Below are positions 1 through 6,312 of a DNA stretch of 9,011 nucleotides, piece by piece. This DNA comes from Clostridiales bacterium. Its GTDB lineage: Bacteria > Bacillota > Clostridia > Christensenellales > JAISNN01. The stretch lies in contig JAITOQ010000004.1 in assembly GCA_031289865.1 (NCBI GenBank), positions 1-9,011 of the forward strand. Reading direction: 5' to 3'. The notes below the pieces were generated by a model. That model did not search any database and was not told the DNA's origin. It saw only the letters and a list, made by a program, of their open reading frames with translations. Within the stretch, counting starts at the first letter, position 1; each line of letters begins with the position of its first letter. A program made the translations under genes and the position numbers.

Positions 1-828
1 GACAAACAGAGCCGCCGCCGCTTGAACCGACGCGCCTAAGATATGGTTGCGCATATTCAAAATTTTTGTATCGGCGAGAAGTCTGTCCGAACGGCGGTTG
101 ACCTCTTTTGTACGCGCCGCGCCCGCGTTATGCAAGACAATCTCCTTTATACCCTTGACGGAATCTAAGAGATAAGCGTTAAACGCGGAAAACTCCTCAC
201 GATACGACGCGCCTCTTTTGCGGAGTGCGCGGTCGGAAATAAAAGGAGCGATAACGCCCACCGTGATATGCGCGGCGAGGAGTATCAGCGCAAGCGCGTA
301 CCCCGCGTACAGCCACACAAAGGTCACGACCGCCGCACTCGTCAAGACGGCGATAGCTATCGGCGACACGGTATGGGCATAAAACACTTCGAGGGTTTCC
401 ACGTCAGAGGTGATCATGGAGATGATCCGACCTTTTTCCTTTGTTTCGAGCTTTGCGGGGCAAAGGGTACGAAGTGCGCGAAAAATCTTGTCGCGTAAGG
501 ACGCAAGTAAGCGGAATGCCACAAAGTGATTTGAGTATTGCTCCGTGTAGCGCAAAATTCCGCGCAAAATTCCGCAAGCGACGGCAAGCCCCGCAAGCGC
601 GCCCATAGAAAGAGCGACGTTTTCGCCCAACATTTTTGCGACGCCCAAAGCCCCGAACACCGTCACGCCCATAGAGCATAAAAAGCCTAAGCTCCCGTTT
701 ATCACCGCAAGTATCATGATATAGGTCAAGCTGCCGAGTAACGCGGCAAGCGACGCCATGATTTTTGTACCGCTTCTACGCACGGTTTTCTCCGCCGTTC
801 CGCCGTCTTTTATATCGCCTTTACGCAT
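1..828 (-). CDS. ABC exporter half-transporter, CydC-like (partial, N-terminal membrane domain)
   Basis: The frame is open from an ATG at 828 to the left edge, giving 276 visible residues. The C-terminal part, including the whole ATPase domain, lies outside the window. The visible part is a type-1 ABC exporter membrane domain, with hydrophobic helices near residues 26-64, 72-93, 152-175 and 178-196. The stretch RYTEQYSNHFVAFRLLASLR (93-112) and the following GRIISMITSDVETLEVFYAH (133-152) are typical of CydC/CydD-type and related Firmicutes exporters. It overlaps the upstream exporter gene by 19 bp, so the two probably form a heterodimer. Start choice is uncertain: the ATG at 828 has GGGGGAG 7 nt upstream, while a GTG at 783 (protein starting VRRSGTKIM) has GGAG 6 nt upstream and matches the family N-terminus I remember. 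The substrate is unknown; heme or a thiol is inferred from context and from CydDC. Confidence 0.85.
   Translation of the reverse strand, partial: MRKGDIKDGGTAEKTVRRSGTKIMASLAALLGSLTYIMILAVINGSLGFLCSMGVTVFGALGVAKMLGENVALSMGALAGLAVACGILRGILRYTEQYSNHFVAFRLLASLRDKIFRALRTLCPAKLETKEKGRIISMITSDVETLEVFYAHTVSPIAIAVLTSAAVVTFVWLYAGYALALILLAAHITVGVIAPFISDRALRKRGASYREEFSAFNAYLLDSVKGIKEIVLHNAGAARTKEVNRRSDRLLADTKILNMRNHILGASVQAAAALFV
550..573 (-). repeat. Perfect 12-bp tandem duplication inside exporter gene
   Basis: Two adjacent identical 12-mers (gcgcaaaattcc on the plus strand, 550-561 and 562-573) lie in frame and encode GILR twice (residues 86-93) just before the RYTEQ segment. RGxLRYxEQ is normal for this family, so only the first GILR is a candidate insertion. 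Confidence 0.8.
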
Positions 829-2549
829 GGATTTACTCCCCCTCTTTCAAGCGTCTTTTGCGCGGTATAGAGCCGCGCATATTCACCGCCCTTAGCCATA
901 AGTTCTTTGTGCGAACCGCTCTCCGCGACCGCGCCGCCGTTTAAAACATATATCCTATCCGCGCCCGCCGCGTTCTCCAAACGGTGGGTTATCAAAACGA
1001 CCGCCGCCGATTTTTTCAGTTCGGCTATGTTTTTCATTATAATAGCCTCGCTCTCTATATCTATGTTGCTCGTCGCCTCGTCAAAAACGTAAATGCTCTT
1101 TTTAGGTACAAGATTGACCGCAAGCGCAAGCCGTTGCTTTTGACCGCCGGAAATATTGTTTGCGTCCTCCGCTATCGGCTTGTCAAGCCCGCCGCACCCG
1201 CTCACAAACCCGTCTAAATTGACCCTTTTTAACGCGTCCCAAATCTCTTCGTCGCGTGCGTTAGGCGCGGCAAGCAAAAAGTTGTTGCGCACCGTATCGC
1301 CGAAAATATAGGTGTCGGCGGCGACGGACGCAAGCGCGTTATAGTACGCCTCCCGCGAAAACTCGGACGTCTCTCGGCCGCCAGCGGTTATTTCTCCCGC
1401 TTTCGGACGTACCGCGCCCAAAATCAGCTTTGCCGCCGTACTTTTTCCCGAACCGCTCTCTCCTACGAGCGCGGTAATGCCACCGTAAGCGAACGTCATG
1501 TCCGCATTTTTTAGCGACGCATGCTCCGCTCCGTCATAGGTATACGTCACGCCCGAAAAAACGATATCGGCATGGGTTGACGGAGTGAGCGTTCCCCACT
1601 TCGGTTCTTCTTTTTTGAGTAACGCGAGGATTTTTTTGCCCGCGGACGCGCCGTTCATAGCGACGTGAAACGCGCTCCCCAATGCCCGAAGCGGCAAGAA
1701 AAATTCAGCCGCCGTCAGAATGAGAAACAGCGCGTAAAAGGGACTGCTTGCGCCGCCCGCGGTCAGCGTAACGGCTATCCCCGCGCCCGCGCCGCCGAAT
1801 GCGACAAGATCCATGATCGTTATAGAAAAGAGCTGCATGACGAGTACTTTCATAGTGATGCGGCGAAACTCCTCCGCACTTTCGTTCATCTTTTTGTTGC
1901 GCGCACCGTCCGCGCCGAATATCTTCAGCTCCTTTAACCCTTGTACGCTGTCGAGGAAGGTATCGCCCATAGAGGTGTATTTGCCCCAATATTTAGCAAA
2001 AATCTTTTTTGCAAACTTTGACACCATGACTATAGACATAGGGATAATCGGCACGCAAGCCAAAAGCACGAGCGCGGTACGCCAATCTATAAACATATAG
2101 CCTATAAAAAGCACAATCGGCGCGAGCATAGAATAGAAAAACTGCGGCAGATAGCTTGTGTAATACAAATCAAGCTGTTCTATCCCCTCGACGGAGAGCT
2201 GCGTCAGCCCCGCCGTCCGCGTTTCGTCCGCGCCCTTGACGCCTAAGCGCAATATTTTTCCGTACAAATTTTCACGCAAAGATTTTTTGACGGACGCGCC
2301 CAAGATCGAACGAAACCGCCCCGAAAAAGCGGACGAAACAAAGCGCAGGACTATTCCCGACAGTATTGCCGCGACGCTCAAGGCGTACGGCGAAAACTCA
2401 CGCGCCCCATCCGCGGCACGCGCTAAGGCAAGGCATACCCCCGCCGTGATAGCGACGTTTGCAAACAATCCTACGAGGGACAGCGATACGGCTATTACGA
2501 TATATTTTATGTCGCCCTTGATGAGAGCGAGTAATTCTTTGTCTATCAA
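810..2549 (-). CDS. ABC exporter half-transporter, CydD-like, membrane plus ATPase domain
   Basis: The gene encodes a full-length half-transporter of 579 residues. The membrane domain covers about 1-310, with helices near 15-42, 55-72, 134-176 and 240-290. The nucleotide-binding domain covers about 325-560. Visible motifs are Walker A GESGSGKST (363-371), signature ISGGQ (466-470), Walker B with FDEATS (D490, catalytic E491) and H522 of the H-loop. The Q-loop glutamine is missing: the segment reads SVAADTYIF (408-416), with Ala411 at the usual Gln. The start is a TTG at 2549, supported by GGAGG 7 nt upstream. It overlaps the stop of the DUF454 gene (TTGA), implying translational coupling. The next gene encodes the likely partner subunit. 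By homology this resembles CydD and the exporters found beside Firmicutes heme-uptake genes. Export of heme or a related compound is an inference; a drug or peptide substrate is not excluded. Confidence 0.9.
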   Translation of the reverse strand: MIDKELLALIKGDIKYIVIAVSLSLVGLFANVAITAGVCLALARAADGAREFSPYALSVAAILSGIVLRFVSSAFSGRFRSILGASVKKSLRENLYGKILRLGVKGADETRTAGLTQLSVEGIEQLDLYYTSYLPQFFYSMLAPIVLFIGYMFIDWRTALVLLACVPIIPMSIVMVSKFAKKIFAKYWGKYTSMGDTFLDSVQGLKELKIFGADGARNKKMNESAEEFRRITMKVLVMQLFSITIMDLVAFGGAGAGIAVTLTAGGASSPFYALFLILTAAEFFLPLRALGSAFHVAMNGASAGKKILALLKKEEPKWGTLTPSTHADIVFSGVTYTYDGAEHASLKNADMTFAYGGITALVGESGSGKSTAAKLILGAVRPKAGEITAGGRETSEFSREAYYNALASVAADTYIFGDTVRNNFLLAAPNARDEEIWDALKRVNLDGFVSGCGGLDKPIAEDANNISGGQKQRLALAVNLVPKKSIYVFDEATSNIDIESEAIIMKNIAELKKSAAVVLITHRLENAAGADRIYVLNGGAVAESGSHKELMAKGGEYARLYTAQKTLERGGVNPCVKAI

Positions 2550-3160
2550 GATTTTTCCTCCGAATTATCAATATCTATACTTCCGACTTTTTCGTTTTGA
2601 ACCTCAGAATTTGCGGCTTCTATACCGCCGACTTTTTCGTTTTGAACCTCCGCGATTTCGGTCGGCTGTTTTTCGGTCGCCGCTTCTTTTTCTTCAAGCT
2701 CACGCGCCTCTTTTTCTTTAGCTTCGGCAAGCATTTCTAAAAGCCGTTCCTTTGTCACGGTCTTTATAAAGAAAACAAACCCGATCCAATGCCCCAAAAT
2801 CACCAAACCGAGGACGGCTACAATGGCAATCCTCACCGCCAAAAGCTCTTTCATCATAACGGGTATCAAAAACATGACGATAGGTATAGACACCAAAATC
2901 GTCACGAGCGTCAATACGCGCACCTTGCCAGCTTTTGTCATCGCGTGGGTTTTGGCAAACGGTTCGAGATATTTTTTGTACGGCTTACTTGAAATAAACC
3001 GGCGGTTAAACCGCGCAGAACCCTTTGAATAGCAGATAAGCGTCAAAAGATAAAACGGTACCGTCGGTAAAATCCCCGGTATAAATATGCCTATCGTACC
3101 GAGTACCAAGGCAATACTTCCCACCGCGATTAAAATCGCGTTGATTATTTTCTTTCTCAT
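2546..3160 (-). CDS. DUF454/YbaN-family membrane protein with a long charged, repeated tail
   Basis: The protein has 204 residues. Residues 1-135 match the DUF454 (YbaN) pattern: an N-terminal helix, then GTIGIFIPGILPTVPFYLL (21-39), a cysteine (C43), SARF (48-51), and KxRxL before two more helices (85-103, 108-132). DUF454 proteins are usually about 120-150 residues. This one carries an extra Glu/Lys-rich tail (about 136-204), probably cytoplasmic and partly helical. Within the tail a 15-residue unit is duplicated (EVQNEKVGGI, then EVQNEKVGSI). The ATG at 3160 has AAGGAG 6 nt upstream. The gene opens a cluster with its own promoter and overlaps the TTG of the following exporter gene. The family has no firm biochemical role, but it recurs next to heme-uptake genes as I recall, so a role in heme handling is inferred. 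Confidence 0.85.
   Translation of the reverse strand: MRKKIINAILIAVGSIALVLGTIGIFIPGILPTVPFYLLTLICYSKGSARFNRRFISSKPYKKYLEPFAKTHAMTKAGKVRVLTLVTILVSIPIVMFLIPVMMKELLAVRIAIVAVLGLVILGHWIGFVFFIKTVTKERLLEMLAEAKEKEARELEEKEAATEKQPTEIAEVQNEKVGGIEAANSEVQNEKVGSIDIDNSEEKS
2557..2561 (-). promoter_or_regulatory. Ribosome binding site deciding a TTG start
   Basis: GGAGG on the minus strand, 7 nt before the TTG at 2549. There is no nearby in-frame ATG that keeps the N-terminus, so this site supports TTG as the start of the CydD-like gene. It lies inside the last codons of the DUF454 gene. Confidence 0.75.
2574..2650 (-). repeat. In-frame direct repeat of 32 bp, period 45 bp
   Basis: Copies at 2574-2605 and 2619-2650 share tctatac followed, after two differing bases, by the identical 23-mer beginning ccgactttttcg (2583-2605 and 2628-2650). 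The 45-bp period equals 15 codons, so the repeat duplicates a 15-residue unit in the tail of the DUF454 protein. The near identity at DNA level suggests a recent duplication by slippage or unequal recombination. Confidence 0.9.
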
Positions 3161-3217
3161 CAGAACTCCTTTTTATGTTTAAATATGCTTGTTGAGTTTT
3201 TTAATATGTCGTTTATT

Positions 3218-3246
3218 ATTATACAGCTTTTTTTGCCGAAACGCAA
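3218..3246 (-). promoter_or_regulatory. Predicted sigma-A-type promoter for DUF454 and exporter genes
   Basis: On the minus strand a perfect -10 box TATAAT (3218-3223) is preceded, after a 17-nt spacer, by TTGCGT (3241-3246; three of six match TTGACA). It lies in the 107-bp gap between the importer ATPase and the DUF454 gene, with AT-rich leader DNA in between. The segment AGCTGTATAATAA is identical to the one before the binding-protein gene. I see no clear terminator between the importer and this promoter, so read-through is also possible. Confidence 0.6.
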
Positions 3247-3267
3247 ATCTTTTGACCGTTGACCGCA

Positions 3268-4038
3268 TTAAAGCGACGCGGCAAACAGAGTTTCACCGTT
3301 CTCTTTACTCACAAGCTCCGCGTCAACTCCGAACACGTCCTTTATGAGCGCGGAGGTGACGGTGGTTTTAGCCTCGCCCGACGCGGCTACGCGCCCGTCC
3401 TTCATGACTAAGATATCGTCGCCGTACTTGACCGCTTGATTTATGTCGTGCAAAACCATGACGACGGTCACGCCTTTTTCGCGGTTGACGGCGCGGACGA
3501 TTTCCATGATTTCAAGCTGATAGTAGATATCCAAAAACGAGGTCGGCTCGTCCAAAAACAGTATTTCGGGTTCTTGCGCGAGAGCGGTCGCGAGAAAGAC
3601 GCGCTGACGTTCGCCGCCGCTCAACGCCGCCGCACGGCGGTTTTCAAACTCCTTTAAGCCCGTCTTTTCAATCGCGTAATCTATTATCTTTTCGTCCCTA
3701 TCGTTTAAGGGCTCAAACATTTTTTTGTGAGGGGTTCGCCCGTAAGACACGAGGGCGCGTACCGTAATGTCGCTTGAAAAAACTTCGTTTAGCTGATAGA
3801 CGCTCGCCGCCTTTTTTGCAAACTCCTTGCCGCCGTACTCCGCTATATCGCGTCCGTCCAAAAATACCGCGCCCGAAAACGGCTTATATAGGCGCGTACA
3901 AAGTCCAAGCAGCGTACTTTTCCCGCACCCGTTAGGACCTATGATAGAGGTCACTTTGCCCTTACGGAACGCGCAGCTCACTCCGTCCAATACGTTTTTT
4001 TTCTTATCATATCCGAATTTAATGTTTTCAATCCGCAT
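3268..4038 (-). CDS. Heme/iron-chelate ABC importer ATPase, FecE/BtuD type
   Basis: This is the cytoplasmic ATPase that powers the permease encoded just upstream. With the ATG at 4038 it has 256 residues, normal for the family. Motifs in order are Walker A GPNGCGKST (34-42), Q-loop Gln82, signature LSGGE (139-143), Walker B FLDEPT (161-166) with catalytic E164, D-loop SFLD (167-170) and H-loop His197. The SFLDIYYQLEI segment and the MVLHDINQA segment are typical of iron-siderophore, heme and B12 importer ATPases. I chose 4038 rather than the in-frame TTG at 4056 because the ATG gives the standard MRIENI start and has GAGG 10 nt upstream. This start leaves an 11-bp overlap with the permease gene, so the two are translationally coupled. 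Substrate specificity is inferred from the neighbours. Confidence 0.93.
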   Translation of the reverse strand: MRIENIKFGYDKKKNVLDGVSCAFRKGKVTSIIGPNGCGKSTLLGLCTRLYKPFSGAVFLDGRDIAEYGGKEFAKKAASVYQLNEVFSSDITVRALVSYGRTPHKKMFEPLNDRDEKIIDYAIEKTGLKEFENRRAAALSGGERQRVFLATALAQEPEILFLDEPTSFLDIYYQLEIMEIVRAVNREKGVTVVMVLHDINQAVKYGDDILVMKDGRVAASGEAKTTVTSALIKDVFGVDAELVSKENGETLFAASL

Positions 4039-5038
4039 TTTTATACGACCTCGCAAGCAAAATTATGAATACTATACCGCCTATCACTGTGGTAATAATC
4101 CCGACGGGCAGTGTCACGGGCGTATTCATCGCCCGCCCCAAACAGTCCGCGGAGAGAAGAAACAGACCGCCCAAAAGCGCGGAAAGCGGAATGACGTTGT
4201 AATGATTATCACCCAAAAGTTTTTTGGCGATAAGCGGCGCAAGCAGTCCCAAAAACGCGGTTATACCGACGTTTACCGCCGCGACCGCCGTCAAAAAAAC
4301 GCTTATACCGGCTAAAATCAATTTCATTCTCAACACGTTTACGCCGAGTCCTTGCGCGGTTTTGTCGCCTAACGCCAAAACATTGCATTTCCCCGCGCAA
4401 AACAGCGCGGCTATAAGTCCGACCGCCGACAATGCTATAGTGGAGTACACGATTTCGGGTTTCGGTACGGCGAGACTGCCCGACAGCGACAAGAGTACGT
4501 TAGTCGCGCTCAAGTTTTGCATGACCGCAATTGTGATAATGATCATCATAAATACCGCGTTTACCGCCGCGCCAATCGCCAAAATCCGATTTGACTTTAC
4601 CCCGTGAGAATACGACAGCCTAAAGATCATCAAAAATACCGCCATGCCGAATACCCCCGCGAGTATCGGTGAAAACGGCACTAATGCGGGGAATAACAGC
4701 GACACAAACAGCCCCGCCGTATACGTCGAGGACGAGACCCCCACTATACTCGGATCGGCAAGGCGGTTTCGCGTGACGGACTGAAAGAGTACCCCCGCTA
4801 CCGCAAGCACCGCGCCCGAAAACAGCGCGACGAGAGTGCGCGGCAAATTGACTCTGACAAGGGTTTCTACGACGTAATCGCCGCCCGAAAACAGTCCCGT
4901 TATCACTTGTCCTAAACTCGCTTTTTTGTAGCCCGCGCCTATCGATACGACGATTAAAAACAGCGTAAGCCCCGCGCATGCGACGTAAATAAGCGTCGTT
5001 TTTGTGATTTTGCGTTTCAGCGTTTTGCTCATGCTCAT
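4028..5038 (-). CDS. Heme/iron-chelate ABC importer permease, FecCD family
   Basis: The protein has 336 residues, normal for FecCD/BtuC permeases, which form a homodimeric channel with about ten helices per subunit. Diagnostic stretches are NLPRTLVALFSGAVLAVAGV (64-83), QSVTRNRLADPSIVG (86-100), GITAFLGLLAPLIAKKLLGD (258-277) and PVGIITTVIGGIVFIILL (311-328). At the usual VPH of the segment before the ATPase-coupling helices this protein reads APL (267-269). The start ATG at 5038 overlaps the TGA of the binding-protein gene (ATGA), a coupled start. A second in-frame ATG lies two codons later (MSMSK, an ATGAGC duplication), so the exact initiation codon is uncertain by two residues. It acts with the lipoprotein and ATPase on either side. 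A heme substrate is inferred from the heme-type binding protein. Confidence 0.95.
   Translation of the reverse strand: MSMSKTLKRKITKTTLIYVACAGLTLFLIVVSIGAGYKKASLGQVITGLFSGGDYVVETLVRVNLPRTLVALFSGAVLAVAGVLFQSVTRNRLADPSIVGVSSSTYTAGLFVSLLFPALVPFSPILAGVFGMAVFLMIFRLSYSHGVKSNRILAIGAAVNAVFMMIIITIAVMQNLSATNVLLSLSGSLAVPKPEIVYSTIALSAVGLIAALFCAGKCNVLALGDKTAQGLGVNVLRMKLILAGISVFLTAVAAVNVGITAFLGLLAPLIAKKLLGDNHYNVIPLSALLGGLFLLSADCLGRAMNTPVTLPVGIITTVIGGIVFIILLARSYKNAD
4049..4052 (-). promoter_or_regulatory. Ribosome binding site deciding the ATPase start
   Basis: GAGG on the minus strand, 10 nt before the ATG at 4038 and inside the end of the permease gene. It favours 4038 over the upstream TTG at 4056. Confidence 0.5.
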
Positions 5039-5991
5039 GCTATATACCCCGCGCCGTACGCGCCTACCTTGCCCTCAAAAATATCCAAAATGTATTCCAT
5101 TGCGACCGTATAATCAAATTCCGCGATGATATTCACCGTGTCGCTCGGCAAGTAAAACACACGCCCCTCGCGTACCGCGCTAAAGCGGTTCCAAGGAGAA
5201 CCCGACCAAGCCGAATCATATATCGACCAAACCTCGTCGGGACTGCCGTGCGCTACGCAAAAGATATAATCGGGTTCTAAATCCAAAATAGGAGCCCAAT
5301 TATCGGGATTGATCATGCCGTTGTAGTTAGGGTACAGCCCGTCTATCACGTTTATCGCGCCCGTGTAGCTCACAATACTGCCCGCGTACATGCCGCTCGA
5401 CGCTATAGAAATACTCTGCGCCGCCGTCCCCAATGGCGCGCCGAACAAAGCCATGACACGCGGTTTAGGATTTAAAGCGTTTACACGCGCTAAAATTGCT
5501 TCTTCCTTTGCATTTAGTTCCGCGACTATATTCGCAGCCGCATCACGCTCTCCGAAGTATTCGCCTATCGAGAGAATACTGCTCTTTAATTCGGGTACGC
5601 CGTTATAATTAAAAAATCTAACGGGTATCCCAAGCGCGTCAAACGAGGATTTTATGTTTCCGAACGCCTTTTCCGTCGCGTCGGACATGATGACCTCGCT
5701 CGGATTCATCATGGCGATTTCGGTATAGTTAGGTTTCATCGCAATCCCCGCGTCGCCGTACAATCCGCGGTCGCCGTACTTTGTATCCACCCTTTCCCAA
5801 CCCGACGACGGTACGCCGACGACCTCTATACCGATGCGGTCTAACACCTCTAAGCTCACGCTGTCGAGGACGACTATTCTCGTACCCGATACGGGCGTTT
5901 TCGGCTTTGGGATACAGCCGACAAGCGTCGCAAGCGACGCCGCGCACAAAACGACGCACGCTATAAGTCCTAATAATTTTTTGTTTTTCAT
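5035..5991 (-). CDS. Heme-type substrate-binding lipoprotein, IsdE/HtsA-like
   Basis: This 318-residue protein is a membrane-anchored class III periplasmic-binding-type receptor. A short signal peptide ends in the lipobox LVGC, so the mature protein starts at lipidated Cys26. The two lobes cover about 37-135 and 176-310, joined by a long helix (about 136-170). In staphylococcal IsdE and streptococcal HtsA, heme is held by one Met and one His. This protein has Met85 in AGIAMKPNYTEI, at the place of the IsdE PMxPD motif, and His248 in VAHGSPDEV, at the place of the second ligand. The pairing with the FecCD permease is typical. The ATG at 5991 has AGGAG 7 nt upstream, and a promoter lies just before it. 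The stop overlaps the permease start. A siderophore substrate is possible, but the Met/His pair and the NEAT and Shp-like neighbours favour heme. Confidence 0.92.
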   Translation of the reverse strand: MKNKKLLGLIACVVLCAASLATLVGCIPKPKTPVSGTRIVVLDSVSLEVLDRIGIEVVGVPSSGWERVDTKYGDRGLYGDAGIAMKPNYTEIAMMNPSEVIMSDATEKAFGNIKSSFDALGIPVRFFNYNGVPELKSSILSIGEYFGERDAAANIVAELNAKEEAILARVNALNPKPRVMALFGAPLGTAAQSISIASSGMYAGSIVSYTGAINVIDGLYPNYNGMINPDNWAPILDLEPDYIFCVAHGSPDEVWSIYDSAWSGSPWNRFSAVREGRVFYLPSDTVNIIAEFDYTVAMEYILDIFEGKVGAYGAGYIA

Positions 5992-6012
5992 GTCCTATCT
6001 CCTAATTTAGTT

Positions 6013-6041
6013 ATTATACAGCTGATACTGTTTCGTGTTCA
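6013..6041 (-). promoter_or_regulatory. Predicted sigma-A-type promoter for the importer genes
   Basis: On the minus strand TATAAT (6013-6018) is preceded, after 17 nt, by TGAACA (6036-6041). The overlapping TTGAAC with an 18-nt spacer is equally good. The -35 region lies inside the terminal arm of the long palindrome, while the -10 lies outside it. No Fur- or DtxR-type operator is evident around it. Confidence 0.65.
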
Positions 6042-6192
6042 AAATTGCTCTAAACCACGACCGGATTTTTGAGATAAAAGACGGCGTTTTTAGGCTCCGG
6101 CGTACTTTGCGGTACGTAAAAAGCCTAAAAATCGACGGCTTTTAGCCAAAAAGACACCGGGGGTTAGAGTAATTTTGAATACGAAATAGTAT
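6025..6192. repeat. 168-bp imperfect palindrome (MITE-like or regulatory hairpin)
   Basis: The two ends are inverted copies. The first 32 bases (atactgtttcgtgttcaaaa onward) match the reverse complement of the last 32 at 28 positions. The symmetry continues inward: tttttaggct (6087-6096) pairs with agcctaaaaa (6122-6131), and cgtac pairs with gtacg around the centre at about 6108. The middle of each arm is less well matched, with taaaag (6076-6081) opposite cttttagcc (6138-6146). No open reading frame of note lies inside. Three of the four end mismatches are G opposite T, which would be G-U pairs in a plus-strand RNA. It resembles a miniature inverted-repeat element, but I see no clear target-site duplication. 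Confidence 0.85.
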
Positions 6193-6195
6193 GAC

Positions 6196-6312
6196 GTTTG
6201 AGATTCTTCGCAAGCTCAGAATGACACTTGCTTTTTTAAGTTGAGAGTTGAGAGTTGAAAGTTGTGTATAAAAAGTAGGTATCATTCTGAGCGAATGCGA
6301 AGAATTTCAAAC
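6196..6312. repeat. Inverted repeat with 31-33 bp arms; right arm covers the Shp-like stop codon
   Basis: The left arm (6196-6226, gtttgagattcttcgcaagc onward) is inverted at 6280-6312, whose reverse complement begins gtttgaaattcttcgc. The arms differ by a few bases and a 2-bp length change. The arms carry the attcttcgc...tcagaatga motif, which I recall as a common dispersed intergenic repeat in many bacterial genomes. Between the arms lie heptamer repeats. The right arm supplies the TGA (6307-6309) and final Val codon of the Shp-like gene. A transcript could fold into a long stem, but no U-tract follows, so it is not a classic terminator. Confidence 0.8.
6239..6266 (+). repeat. Four tandem heptamers (agttgag)
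   Basis: The heptamers agttgag, agttgag, agttgaa and agttgtg follow one another exactly. A degenerate three-copy version occurs at 7860-7880 (agttgaa, aattgag, agttaag), followed by the same ataaaaagtagg tail, so the heptamers belong to the larger dispersed repeat. Confidence 0.85.

Noticed and set aside
6019..6200. Target-site duplication flanking the 168-bp palindrome
   Set aside because: The bases on either side (acagctg and gacgttt) do not repeat, so mobility is not supported by a duplication.
6239..6266. Heptamer array as a CRISPR-like array
   Set aside because: The units are only 7 bp, directly adjacent with no spacers, and no cas gene is present.
3161..6306. Fur- or DtxR/MtsR-type iron operators near the two promoters
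   Set aside because: I looked for GATAATGATAATC-like palindromes around both promoters and found no convincing match.
6193..6312. Inverted repeat as an intrinsic terminator for the Shp-like gene
   Set aside because: The stem is long with a loop of more than 50 nt, and no run of U follows it on the minus strand.
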